A program made the translations under genes and the position numbers. 21,073 nt of DNA, from NCBI GenBank assembly GCA_964225175.1, contig CAXQNK010000036.1, forward strand, positions 1-21,073, given 5' to 3'. The notes beneath the pieces were generated by a model. That model did not search any database. It was not told where the DNA came from and was given only the letters and a program-made list of their open reading frames with translations. Of the stretch, positions 1 to 8,228 are shown in pieces; within the stretch, counting starts at the first letter, position 1, and every line of letters starts with the position of its first letter. The DNA comes from WTJD01 sp964225175. Its GTDB lineage: Bacteria > Pseudomonadota > Gammaproteobacteria > Xanthomonadales > SZUA-36.

Positions 1-365
1 TCGCTCAGGAGTTTGTCATAGGCCCTGATGCTGGCGCATGCCACCTTGAGGGTGTAATCGTATTGTCCGCTGGTGGCATAGCACTCCATGACTTCCGGTG
101 CGTCCTTCACCATCTGGTCAAAATCACGAACCGAGTCGGGGTGGTGGTCCTCCAGCGAGACATTAGCGATGGCCACCACCTCGAGTCCCACTTTTTCTGC
201 ATCAAGCAGGGCCACGGTGCGCTTGATGACGCCCGATTCCTGGAGTTTTCTGACTCGCCGCCACACGGGCGTTGGGGAGAGGCCAATGCGCTCGGCGAGC
301 GCCTGGCTGGACAGGTCGCCGTTGCGTTGCAGTTCTGAAAGAATTTTTCGATTTATCTTATCCAT
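1..365 (-). CDS. Lrp/AsnC family transcriptional regulator (partial, C-terminus cut by window edge)
   Basis: DNA-binding regulator of the Lrp/AsnC family, usually an amino-acid-responsive regulator of nearby metabolic genes. About 121 residues are visible from the ATG at 363-365. The N-terminus reads MDKINRKILSELQRNGDLS and continues into a winged helix-turn-helix with the family's LSPTPVWRRVRKLQ recognition-helix segment (about residues 29-42). The RAM ligand-binding domain follows, with the typical GQYDYTLKV strand near residue 101. The remaining residues lie outside the window. It is divergent from phhA across 134 bases, so regulation of phhAB by phenylalanine or tyrosine is the natural inference. 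No ligand can be read from the sequence. Family call is firm; target is inferred. Confidence 0.93.
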   Translation of the reverse strand, partial: MDKINRKILSELQRNGDLSSQALAERIGLSPTPVWRRVRKLQESGVIKRTVALLDAEKVGLEVVAIANVSLEDHHPDSVRDFDQMVKDAPEVMECYATSGQYDYTLKVACASIRAYDKLLS

Positions 366-499
366 AAAAAATTAACATTTTAATATTTGAAAATAAACAA
401 AATAAAAATACCAAAAAAATAGTAAAAAATAAACAAAAAGAAACAATATTTTTCTTATTAAGGAATAAGCTAGTTACTAGACCTGAACATCGAGTTTTC
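366..499. promoter_or_regulatory. A+T-rich divergent promoter region between lrp-like gene and phhA
   Basis: This 134-base spacer separates two divergent starts and is far richer in A and T than the flanking genes, with repeated A-runs at about 366-450. Such intrinsically bent DNA is typical of Lrp-type operators. No convincing -35/-10 pair could be fixed. The best Shine-Dalgarno-like element for phhA (AAGGA, about 459-463) is too far from the ATG at 500 to be convincing. Confidence 0.6.
442..456 (+). promoter_or_regulatory. Candidate Lrp-type binding site
   Basis: The 15-mer AACAATATTTTTCTT agrees at 12 of 15 positions with the E. coli Lrp consensus YAGHAWATTWTDCTR as I recall it. It lies about 45 bases upstream of the phhA start. 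A+T-rich DNA gives such matches by chance, so the assignment is tentative. Confidence 0.3.
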
Positions 500-1294
500 A
501 TGAATAAGATCAGCAACTATCAATCCCGTTCTCCCGACGCGTTTGGAACCATTCAATACTCTGATTCCGAACACGAGATGTGGCACGAGTTGATCAGTCG
601 CCAGTTGCCTGTGCTGCCGGGTCAGGTGTGTGACGAATACATCAGCGCCTTGGCGAAAATGGACTTTCCAAGGGACCGCATCCCGCAGCTGCACGAAGTG
701 TCATCGGTCCTGAAAGCGCATACGGGATGGTCCGTAGCACCGGTGCCCGCGCTGATTGATTTCACTCGCTTTTTCGCCCTGCTTGCGGACAAGCAGTTTC
801 CGGCCGCCACGTTTATAAGGCGTAGAGAAGATAGGGACTATCTCCCCGAGCCGGATATTTTTCACGAAATTTTTGGCCACACGCCGCTGCTGACGGATGA
901 TCGCTTTGCAGCATTCGCGCAGGCCTATGGCAAAGCGGGTCTGCGCGCGGACAAGCGTGATCATGCCATGCTGGCCCGACTGTTCTGGTTCACCGTGGAA
1001 TTTGGCCTGATTAATACCCCTGAGGGTTTGCGCTCATACGGAGCCGGCATTGTTTCTTCGCCGGGCGAACTCGAATTTGCCCTGCACAGCGATGAACCGC
1101 AGCGACTGCCATTCGACCCGCTGGAGGCCTTGCGGACGCCATACCGGATCGATATTTTTCAGACGGTCTACTATGTCATCGATAATTACGATACGCTTTA
1201 TGAGCTGGCCCAGCAGGACCTGATTCCGCTGATTGCGCAGGCAAGGCAAATGGGCATGCGACCACCGACATTTCCGTTGAAGGAAATTGCCTGA
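500..1294 (+). CDS. phhA: Phenylalanine 4-monooxygenase (phenylalanine hydroxylase)
   Basis: Cytoplasmic, non-haem iron, tetrahydropterin-dependent enzyme converting phenylalanine to tyrosine with O2. At 264 residues it matches the monomeric bacterial enzymes, which lack the regulatory domain of the animal protein. The iron site is intact: FHEIFGH supplies H122 and H127, and E167 lies in TVEFGL at the spacing expected for the 2-His-1-carboxylate triad. The region before it, FIRRREDRDYLPEPDIFHE, is also characteristic. The ATG at 500 has no clear ribosome binding site, but the protein begins at the family's usual point. phhB follows after 23 bases, and an Lrp-type regulator is divergent, so this is a phhAB catabolic operon probably under Lrp-type control. 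Confidence 0.97.
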   Translation: MNKISNYQSRSPDAFGTIQYSDSEHEMWHELISRQLPVLPGQVCDEYISALAKMDFPRDRIPQLHEVSSVLKAHTGWSVAPVPALIDFTRFFALLADKQFPAATFIRRREDRDYLPEPDIFHEIFGHTPLLTDDRFAAFAQAYGKAGLRADKRDHAMLARLFWFTVEFGLINTPEGLRSYGAGIVSSPGELEFALHSDEPQRLPFDPLEALRTPYRIDIFQTVYYVIDNYDTLYELAQQDLIPLIAQARQMGMRPPTFPLKEIA

Positions 1295-1317
1295 AACTCC
1301 GGAGAGACAGGACGAAG

Positions 1318-1665
1318 ATGACCACAATATGTGATCTCACTGAGAAAACATGCGTTCCCTGCGAGGGCGGTGTTGCACCGATCCTCAGGGATGAAGCCCT
1401 ATCCATGCTGGAATCGCTTGAAGGCTGGCAGCTGAGCGAGGACGCCAAAATGATCAGCCGTCGTTTTGAGTTCAAGGGCTTTTACCGGACCATGTCATTC
1501 ATCAACGCGATGGCCTGGGTCGTCAACAATGAAAACCACCATCCGGACTTTTCAGCCGGGTACAACTATTGCGATGTCGGCTTCACGACCCATGCGATTG
1601 ACGGCCTGTCTGAGAATGATTTCATTTGTGCCGCAAAGGTGACTGCGCTCCTCGGTCAACTGTAA
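1318..1665 (+). CDS. phhB: Pterin-4a-carbinolamine dehydratase
   Basis: Dehydrates the 4a-hydroxytetrahydropterin released by PhhA so that the cofactor can be reduced and used again. At 115 residues it has the normal length. The family signature is present: ENHHPDF at residues 72-78 (the catalytic histidine pair H74/H75), an aromatic in the following strand, then TTHAIDGLSENDF near the C-terminus with the third histidine and the aspartate. The start at 1318 is preceded by AGGA five bases upstream. It lies 23 bases after phhA on the same strand and is almost certainly co-transcribed with it. Downstream it converges with the symporter gene across only 29 bases. Confidence 0.97.
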   Translation: MTTICDLTEKTCVPCEGGVAPILRDEALSMLESLEGWQLSEDAKMISRRFEFKGFYRTMSFINAMAWVVNNENHHPDFSAGYNYCDVGFTTHAIDGLSENDFICAAKVTALLGQL

Positions 1666-1694
1666 GCCCTTTGGGCAAAGGTTCGCGGACCGGG

Positions 1695-2624
1695 TCAGGA
1701 AGGCGACTTCCGAGACCGCGTTGTCCGCTTGTCCCACATCGAGCAACCCGCGGCGAACAGGGAACCTGTCAGGTTCAGCCATACGCTGAAAATTGCCCCC
1801 GGCAAGGCGCTCAAGGCGCTGAAGAATTGCACGGCCAGGGCGGTCGCGAGACCCGAATTCTGCATGCCGACCTCGAGCGCCATCGTCCTCTGGATCGCTT
1901 GATCAAAGCCAAGCAGGCGAGCAGCCAGGAAACCCATACTCATGCCGACCATGTTGTGCGCCAATGTCGCCACTCCGACTTTCCACGCTGAAACTTTCAG
2001 AAATTCATGGTTAAGCGCAACAACGGTTGCGATGATGATGACGATGCACAGTACGGAAATTACCGGTAACTGTGGCCTGATCCGATGTACCCGAGATTGC
2101 GCGAAATGATTGATGAGCACGCCCAAAGACACAGGCAAAAGAATGATTTTCACCAGGCTCTCCAGCATGGCCATGGCCGGAATATCGATCTTTGAGCCAA
2201 TCAGCACGCTCAACAACAGAGGCGTCAGAAGGATGCTGAGCGTGGTTGAGATCGATGTCATGGTGACTGAAAGTGCCACGTGCCCTCGCGCCAGGTAAGT
2301 CATGACATTAGAGGATGTGCCGCCGGCCACGGTACCCACCAGTAGCATGCCGAGCGTCAAGTCTTCGTCGAACCCCAGGGATTTTGCGATCAGCAGGGCC
2401 GACAACGGCATGACCGTGAATTGCAACAGCATGCCACTGGCAAGCGCTTTGCCATATCGCCCGACCTGGAAAAAATCATTTGGTTTGAGCGTCAGGCCCA
2501 TGCACAGCATGATGACCATCAGAAGGGGAACGATGGCGGGTTGGAGTTCACTGAGTGGAGCTTGAAACCACCAGCCTGTCGCGGCTGCAAGGACGGCGAG
2601 CACTGGGAATACAATCAGCAACAC
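1695..2624 (-). CDS. Bile acid:sodium symporter (BASS/SBF) family transporter
   Basis: Polytopic inner-membrane protein of 309 residues, the usual size for BASS family members, which carry organic anions with sodium. The N-terminal half has MLCMGLTLKPNDF after the first helices, then GTVAGGTSSNVMTYLARG, a substrate/sodium-site segment of the family. The C-terminal half has ALEVGMQNSGLATALA, the equivalent inverted-repeat segment. Translation must start at the GTG at 2624 or just after it, because an in-frame TGA (the stop of the upstream gene) lies 27 bases before. It is the third gene of an MFS permease, NmrA-like, BASS operon. The substrate is unknown; bile acids should not be assumed, since bacterial members also carry pantothenate, pyruvate-like and other anions. 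Confidence 0.9.
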   Translation of the reverse strand: MLLIVFPVLAVLAAATGWWFQAPLSELQPAIVPLLMVIMLCMGLTLKPNDFFQVGRYGKALASGMLLQFTVMPLSALLIAKSLGFDEDLTLGMLLVGTVAGGTSSNVMTYLARGHVALSVTMTSISTTLSILLTPLLLSVLIGSKIDIPAMAMLESLVKIILLPVSLGVLINHFAQSRVHRIRPQLPVISVLCIVIIIATVVALNHEFLKVSAWKVGVATLAHNMVGMSMGFLAARLLGFDQAIQRTMALEVGMQNSGLATALAVQFFSALSALPGAIFSVWLNLTGSLFAAGCSMWDKRTTRSRKSPS

Positions 2625-2651
2625 GATGTGTCCGAACCGATCAGGCTGGCT

Positions 2652-3497
2652 TCAGAACGCTTTGGCATGATCGAGCAGGAATTGTTCCAGCGATCGCTGC
2701 GGTCGGCCCAGGAGGCGTGGCGCGTCATCACTGACGTGCTCCAGCGCGTGGTTCGCGATTTGTGCGAAAAGGTCGCAGACCGCGTTGACTTGCCAGGCGT
2801 TAGGTATGACCGCTGTGAGGAATGCGCGAAAATCCTCGGGAGATTGGTCAACATATTGAACCGGGTGGCCCAGGGTATTGCTCATGCGTGTGGCAATTTC
2901 CTCGAAGTTGAGTAGCCTTGGACCGGTCAATTCATAACATTGGCCCAGGTGAGACTCATCCATCAATGTTTTAGCGGCAATTTCGGCCACATCCCGCGTG
3001 TCGATGGGTGCCGCCCTGGCCTTTCCGAACGGCAGGCTGAACGTATGATGTTGCGCGATGCTGCGAGCGGACATCAGTAGGTTTTGCATGAAAAAATTGG
3101 GCCGCAAAACAGTCCACCCAGGCAGTTGTTCTTTCAGTTGGCACTCCGACATGTAATGGGATTTTGGGATAGGGCTTTCCGTGTCGGGCGAAGCCTCCAT
3201 TGACGAAATTTTCACCACTTGTTTTAGTCCTGTGGCGGCCTGTATGAACCGGCTTTCGAGTTCAAACTGTTGGGGCCCGTTACCGATGACCAGCAACGCC
3301 CTGTCCACGCCTTCGAGGGCAGAAGCGATGCTGGAGCGATCCGCTAAATCGCCCCGAATAATCTCTGCGCCCAGGGCGGCGAGTTCTTCGGCTTTTTCGG
3401 GTGATCGCGCGAGAATTCGTACGCGTTGAGAATGCATGAGCAGCGTTCTGGCCGTCCAGCTGCCCACGCGCCCGTTCGCACCGGTAATGAGAATCAT
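2652..3497 (-). CDS. NmrA-like family NAD(P)-binding protein (atypical SDR)
   Basis: A 281-residue Rossmann-fold protein starting MILITGANGRVGSW, where GANGRVG (residues 6-12) is the dinucleotide-binding loop of the NmrA/quinone-oxidoreductase-2 type of extended SDR. A following basic residue stretch (RVRILARSPEKAEEL) suits NADP(H). The classical SDR Tyr-xxx-Lys catalytic pair is not evident, which fits NmrA-like proteins that act as NAD(P)H-dependent quinone or azo reductases, or as redox sensors. The ATG at 3497 overlaps the TGA of the MFS gene (ATGA), so translation is coupled; a longer reading from 3575 would lie inside that gene and is not favoured. Linkage with a monooxygenase and transporters suggests a role in processing an oxidised, perhaps quinone-like product, but this is inference. 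Confidence 0.87.
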   Translation of the reverse strand: MILITGANGRVGSWTARTLLMHSQRVRILARSPEKAEELAALGAEIIRGDLADRSSIASALEGVDRALLVIGNGPQQFELESRFIQAATGLKQVVKISSMEASPDTESPIPKSHYMSECQLKEQLPGWTVLRPNFFMQNLLMSARSIAQHHTFSLPFGKARAAPIDTRDVAEIAAKTLMDESHLGQCYELTGPRLLNFEEIATRMSNTLGHPVQYVDQSPEDFRAFLTAVIPNAWQVNAVCDLFAQIANHALEHVSDDAPRLLGRPQRSLEQFLLDHAKAF

Positions 3498-4822
3498 GAC
3501 GTCACGCTCCTGTCCATCGGCGGTGCAACTGATCGGAATCGAATCATCAGCACGCAAATTATCGCAAGCGCACACAGGGCCATCATCAGGTCGATAGCGG
3601 GCAGGTAACTGCCCATTTCGTCGCGAATTCTTCCGACGAGGCGAGTGCCCAAAGCGCCGGCCAGCGTGTCAAACAGCACGAGCGAGGCAAGTATTTTTCC
3701 AAACGACGGGCCTGCAAAAAGATGAGCAAGCAGGACCTGGATGCTGGTGAATGCGCCGCTGAAGCCGGCCCCCGCGATCACCGCATACAGGAACAGCCAG
3801 CTGGTGTTGTCTGAATCAGCATGGCGCAGGAGGCCCAGGCCCACCATGAGCAGCAGGATGGATCCAATCATGACCCGGTCCTTCCTGAACCAGTCACCCA
3901 TGAGACCGAACGCCAGTTTGCCAACGATCGAGGCGGCAAAAAAGCTGCTGAAGATCATGGGTAAAAGTGAACGGCTGACGCCCAGGTCGCCCGCCAGGTA
4001 AATGGACTGGTGTTGCATTAACGACAGCACGGTGAACCAGACGGCGGCGGTGCCGATGGCCAACACGTAGAATTGTGTCGATTTCAGCGCCTCCCTGAGC
4101 GTCGGCCCGCTCCGGGCGACACTTTCGGACGGATCATCTTTGCCTGTGGTCAATGGATCACCGTCGGGACCGGTGCCGAAATCCTCAGGCCGGTCCCGGA
4201 CCAGCAAAACCACGGGAAGCACCATCAGGAAAGCCGTGATCAGGGCCAGCCCCAGGAGCGTGGTGCGCCAGCCCAGGTGCGTCATGCCATAACCCAGCAC
4301 AAGGGGGAACAGCGTCCCGCCGACGCTGGAGGCCATCAGGAGTATCCCGGAGGCTCGACCATGAAGCCTTCTAAACCACCGGCTTAATACGAACATGTTG
4401 GCGACGACGCCGCTGAGTGAGAGGGCCAGGGCGAACGTCACGTAAGCTGCGACCATGTGCCAAAGTTGCTGGACCGCGGCGTGCAGGCACAGACCGCTCA
4501 CCGCGAGCGCGGCACCCACGGTAATGAGGATCCGTGAAGAATAGCGATCCAGCATGACCCCCACCGGTGGTGAGGTCAGCGCGGATACCGTCAGCAGGAC
4601 GGTCGCAGGCAAGGTGACCTGCACCTGTGTCCAGCCGAATTCATCGATCAGGTAGGGATACATCAGTGGCAGCGAGTGCACAATGATGCCGTTGGAGGCT
4701 GCATAAACCATGAACAGGCCGGACAGGACCCACCAGCCTCTGAATCTTGGTGTATCGTTCACCTTGTCCTGCCCGGGAAAAAGATGGTCATGCAAGTGGC
4801 CCCTGCCCTGAAGTCCGCGCAT
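3494..4822 (-). CDS. MFS transporter, monocarboxylate/oxalate-formate-like
   Basis: A 442-residue major facilitator with about twelve hydrophobic segments. The N-terminus reads PRFRGWWVLSGLFMVYA and then FGWTQVQ before helix 2, a pattern of the MCT/OFA-like branch that moves small organic anions. The loop between helices 2 and 3 has GVMLDRYSSR, the MFS motif A position. A charged linker (about residues 220-250) separates the two halves. I place the start at the ATG at 4822 because GGAG lies eight bases upstream; a longer reading to 4927 would run into the divergent monooxygenase gene. It heads a minus-strand operon with the NmrA-like and BASS genes. Substrate unknown. Confidence 0.9.
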   Translation of the reverse strand: MRGLQGRGHLHDHLFPGQDKVNDTPRFRGWWVLSGLFMVYAASNGIIVHSLPLMYPYLIDEFGWTQVQVTLPATVLLTVSALTSPPVGVMLDRYSSRILITVGAALAVSGLCLHAAVQQLWHMVAAYVTFALALSLSGVVANMFVLSRWFRRLHGRASGILLMASSVGGTLFPLVLGYGMTHLGWRTTLLGLALITAFLMVLPVVLLVRDRPEDFGTGPDGDPLTTGKDDPSESVARSGPTLREALKSTQFYVLAIGTAAVWFTVLSLMQHQSIYLAGDLGVSRSLLPMIFSSFFAASIVGKLAFGLMGDWFRKDRVMIGSILLLMVGLGLLRHADSDNTSWLFLYAVIAGAGFSGAFTSIQVLLAHLFAGPSFGKILASLVLFDTLAGALGTRLVGRIRDEMGSYLPAIDLMMALCALAIICVLMIRFRSVAPPMDRSVTS

Positions 4823-4880
4823 GATAGCATCTCCCTGAATGAGGCGACGGCCTCTGAAAAACGCTTCCGGAGTCACAATA

Positions 4881-6071
4881 ATGGCAAATGATATTGATAC
4901 GGACGTGCTCATCATCGGGGGCGGCATTGCTGGCCCGGCCCTGGCGTGTGCCCTGATAAAAACCGGCCTCAGCGTGACGATGATCGAACGATCATCTGGG
5001 GACCTGGATACAGCCCGGGGAGATCACCTGCAGCCGTACACCCTGGAACTACTCCAGCAGTGGGGCGTCCTGGATCGCTTTGTGGCCGCGGGTGCGGAGA
5101 AGCGTCGCGGGACGCGATGGTTAAATGCGGCGGGAGACGTACTGCTGGACGCGCGCATCGACACCCTGCCCCTGCCCTATCCTTATTTCCTCTATCTCAA
5201 TCATGAGCTTATCAGCATCGAGTTGCTAAAGGCCGCCGAGGCTTGCCCCCGATTCAGAATGATCCGTCCAGTGAAGCGCTGGTCGCACAGGCAGGACGCG
5301 AAGGGGCGTCACGAAATCACGATAGAGCAGCAGGGGTCGCAGGTGCTGACGGTCCGGGCTGATCTGCTGGTCGGGGCAGACGGTACGCGTTCACCAGTGC
5401 GTAAGCTGATGGGCGTGAATGCGCATACGCATCGCTATGAGCGCCCCATCGCTGTACTCTTCGCTCAAATGATTAACGCAGCGCCGGGCAATTCCCTGGA
5501 TGCCTGGTTGAGCCAAACCGGCATTGTGGCGGTCATCCCTCGAACCGGCGGCGGCTGCAAGCTGGGGCTGCCGATGAAGCCCTCCGAGGTCAGGTCCTGG
5601 CGTGACGCAGATGCCGAATCCTTATCCGGTCGAATGGAAAGATTGTTGCCTGGGCTGGCGCTCGAGGACATCCGATACAGCTCGGTTTATCCGCCGGTCT
5701 ATCTCGAGGCTGATCGTTGGGTGAAAGGCGCCATGGTTCTGATTGGTGATGCATGTCATGCCATGCATCCTGCTCGCAGCCAGGGGATGAATACGGCCAT
5801 GCGCTGTGTTGCGAAGCTGGTCGATCATCTGCCTGTCAACGGCGGGCGTCTCGATCGATCCGAATTGCCGAGAGCCCTGGAAGCATTTGAGCGATCAACA
5901 CGGCCGCTTATCGACAGGATACTCGCGGAAAACCACCGAGCCGGCCTGCAGATGGATTCATCGTCTGAGGTGGCCCAGGATGCTTTCGCCGAGTCGCTGC
6001 GGACGATTGCTCGCGATCCATCCGCCCTGATGGCTTATGGTATGAGATCGGCCGGCTATCCCTCAGACTGA
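4881..6071 (+). CDS. FAD-dependent monooxygenase (class A aromatic hydroxylase / UbiH-like)
   Basis: A 396-residue flavoprotein hydroxylase that would use NAD(P)H and O2 to hydroxylate an aromatic or quinol-like substrate. Three fingerprints are intact: GGGIAG at residues 13-18 with the acidic end of strand 2 at E36 (ADP binding), LLVGADGTRSPVRKL with DG at 167-168, and IGDACHAMHPARSQGMN with GD at 289-290 for the FAD ribityl chain. The start at 4881 has CGGAG eight bases upstream; the upstream in-frame ATG at 4839 has none. It is divergent from the MFS permease operon across 58 bases. Its last nine bases overlap the end of the convergent hydroxylase gene. Compared with ubiquinone-pathway UbiH/UbiF, the context suggests catabolism. 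The substrate cannot be assigned. Confidence 0.92.
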   Translation: MANDIDTDVLIIGGGIAGPALACALIKTGLSVTMIERSSGDLDTARGDHLQPYTLELLQQWGVLDRFVAAGAEKRRGTRWLNAAGDVLLDARIDTLPLPYPYFLYLNHELISIELLKAAEACPRFRMIRPVKRWSHRQDAKGRHEITIEQQGSQVLTVRADLLVGADGTRSPVRKLMGVNAHTHRYERPIAVLFAQMINAAPGNSLDAWLSQTGIVAVIPRTGGGCKLGLPMKPSEVRSWRDADAESLSGRMERLLPGLALEDIRYSSVYPPVYLEADRWVKGAMVLIGDACHAMHPARSQGMNTAMRCVAKLVDHLPVNGGRLDRSELPRALEAFERSTRPLIDRILAENHRAGLQMDSSSEVAQDAFAESLRTIARDPSALMAYGMRSAGYPSD

Positions 6072-8228
6072 GAGCTGGAGAGGCAATCTTCGCAGTCGCT
6101 GGCCGCAGGCCCGAAATACGGCATTGGCCACGGCCGGGGCGATTGGGGGTACCCCTGGCTCGCCCACCCCGCTGGGCATCTCGCCCCCCGTTGCCACGTC
6201 CACATGGATCTCCGGACATTCGGTGATGCGCAGCACCGGGTAATCATGAAAATTGGATTGCGCAACGGCACCGTCCTGCAGGGTGATCTCGCCGTGCAGT
6301 GCCGCGGACAGGCCAAAAATGATCCCGCTTTCCATCTGGGCCCGGACACTGTCGAGGTTAACCGCAAGCCCGCAATCCACGGCGCACCATACGCGGGTGA
6401 CGCGTAATTGTGTGCCCTTGACCTCAACCTCCGCGATTTGCGCAACGGCGCTGCCAAAAGACTCGTGAGCGGCAACGCCCAGAGCGCGGCCTCCCCCTGG
6501 CTTCTGGTCCTGCCAGCGGGCCATCTTCGCAACCGCTCTCAATACCCGGGCCAGGCCTGCCTCCGGTGCCAGGTGGCGTAGTCTGAACGCGAGCGGATCT
6601 TGCTGGGTCAGGTGGGCAAGTTCATCGATGAAGCTCTCCTTGCAGAAGGCGTTGCTTGAGTGACCCACCGAGCGCCAGAACCCGATCGGCAGACCTGAGT
6701 CGAGGTGTGCAAGGCGGACTCGCTGCAGCGCGACGGCATATTCCGGTATTAATCCTTCGGCGCTGGACGGGTCCTTCTCATATTCGAATTGAGTGCCCAT
6801 TCCCAACATGCCCGCACCCTGTGTGATGGCTCTGCCATCCGCCATGACATCTGGCCCTGAGCGATCCGCATGCCACCGCTCAAGTCGGCCATCAGGGCTC
6901 CAGGAAGCGTGCAGGCGCACCTGGCTGGCCGGGCGGTAGTAGTCATGTCGCAAATCATCTTCCCGGGTCCACGCTACTTGCACGGCTCGACCGGTTTGCA
7001 ATGTGATGGCCACCGCTTCAGCCGCAAAGTCCTGGTAGCCTCGCCGACCGAAAGCGCCCCCCAGAAAAGTGGTGTGAACGGTTACCGAGGATTCCTCGAT
7101 ACCACAGAGTTTGGCCGCCAGGCTCCGGACCAGGCCAGGTGCCTGGGTGGGCACCCAAATTTCGCAATGGCCCTCCCTGAACCATGCCGTACAGTTCATG
7201 GGCTCCATGGTGGCGTGGGCGAGATAGGGCAACGTGTAGTGCGCTTCATGGCTGCGCTGCGCCGAATCAACGAGTTCGGGCCCGCTCCCTGTCTGGAAAA
7301 AGATGGATCCGGCACCCTCGTCGAGGGCTCGTTTCAGGTCATCCTCGAATTGACGGCTGGACTGACTGGAGAGGCTTGGTTCAGACCAGGTGACTTGAAG
7401 TGCCGCCGCCGCGCGCTGTGCGTGCCAGTGAGAGTCTGCGAGCACGGCCACTCCGCTGAAGATGTCCACGACGCGATGGACGCCGGGCAGGGCCAGTGCG
7501 GCATCGGCATCGTAGCTGAGTGCTTTTGCGCCATGAACCGGCGGGCGTCTGACCGCCGAACGCAGCATGTTTGGGATATGTACGTCCAGACCAAACTCGG
7601 CACTGCCATTGACCTTGGCGGCTGCATCGAGGCGAGGGAATTCCTGTCCGATGAGTCGAAAATTTTCCGGTGGGGTCAAGGGCGCATCGGTGATCGCCGG
7701 GCCAGAGGCTGCGGCGCTGATAAAGTCCGCACAAGCTGCCCGTTGGTCTCCCTGAATGACGAAGCCTTTCTCGAGGACGGGCGCGCTGCCTTGGGCCCCC
7801 CAGGTGTTTTCAGCGGCCCTGAGAATGGAGTGGGCCATGTTGGCTGCCGCTTGCCGCACGGGCAGGAAGCTCATTTTCATCGAGGTGCTGTAACCGGTGA
7901 CCTGGACGCGAAACATGGGGTGATTGAACGCCGGATCCGCATCCGCCAGGTGAACTTTTATCTGCTCGGGTTCAAGCCGCAACTCCTCGGCGGCCAGCAA
8001 GGCCATGTCGGAATAGATGCCCTGTCCCATTTCTGCCCAGCCAAGGTAGAGGTGGAACTGGTTGTCATGGTCGAGTCGGAGTATCGCATTGGGCTGAAAA
8101 AACGGCTGATCGCCAAGAGGCTTTTCGGACGCCCGGACCTGTCCCCAGGATATCGGCAAAACCAGCCCGGCAGTGGCCGACCCGGACAGGGCCAGGAATT
8201 CTCTTCTTGGAATGCGAGAGGGTTTCAT
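6063..8228 (-). CDS. Tat-exported xanthine dehydrogenase family molybdopterin-binding subunit (IorB-like)
   Basis: Large molybdopterin subunit of the isoquinoline 1-oxidoreductase beta type, 721 residues, close to family length. Enzymes of this group hydroxylate N-heteroaromatics or oxidise aldehydes using water. The N-terminus has a Tat signal (RREFLALSG at residues 8-16, hydrophobic stretch, cut near VRA), so the protein should fold in the cytoplasm and act in the periplasm. Family landmarks occur in order: AEMGQGIYSDMALLAAEEL, LPYLAHATMEPMNCTA, GGAFGRRGYQDFAAEA, FWRSVGHSSNAFCKESF, and GVGEPGVPPIAPAVANA, which carries the probable catalytic glutamate. The usual small [2Fe-2S] partner (IorA) and any cytochrome c are absent nearby. 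Its ATG overlaps the stop of the ASCH gene (ATGA). Confidence 0.93.
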   Translation of the reverse strand: MKPSRIPRREFLALSGSATAGLVLPISWGQVRASEKPLGDQPFFQPNAILRLDHDNQFHLYLGWAEMGQGIYSDMALLAAEELRLEPEQIKVHLADADPAFNHPMFRVQVTGYSTSMKMSFLPVRQAAANMAHSILRAAENTWGAQGSAPVLEKGFVIQGDQRAACADFISAAASGPAITDAPLTPPENFRLIGQEFPRLDAAAKVNGSAEFGLDVHIPNMLRSAVRRPPVHGAKALSYDADAALALPGVHRVVDIFSGVAVLADSHWHAQRAAAALQVTWSEPSLSSQSSRQFEDDLKRALDEGAGSIFFQTGSGPELVDSAQRSHEAHYTLPYLAHATMEPMNCTAWFREGHCEIWVPTQAPGLVRSLAAKLCGIEESSVTVHTTFLGGAFGRRGYQDFAAEAVAITLQTGRAVQVAWTREDDLRHDYYRPASQVRLHASWSPDGRLERWHADRSGPDVMADGRAITQGAGMLGMGTQFEYEKDPSSAEGLIPEYAVALQRVRLAHLDSGLPIGFWRSVGHSSNAFCKESFIDELAHLTQQDPLAFRLRHLAPEAGLARVLRAVAKMARWQDQKPGGGRALGVAAHESFGSAVAQIAEVEVKGTQLRVTRVWCAVDCGLAVNLDSVRAQMESGIIFGLSAALHGEITLQDGAVAQSNFHDYPVLRITECPEIHVDVATGGEMPSGVGEPGVPPIAPAVANAVFRACGQRLRRLPLQLSV

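Noticed and set aside
1668..1681. Small hairpin CCTTT-GGGC-AAAGG between phhB and the symporter gene as a terminator
   Set aside because: Only five base pairs and no T-run; too weak to call in a 29-base convergent gap.
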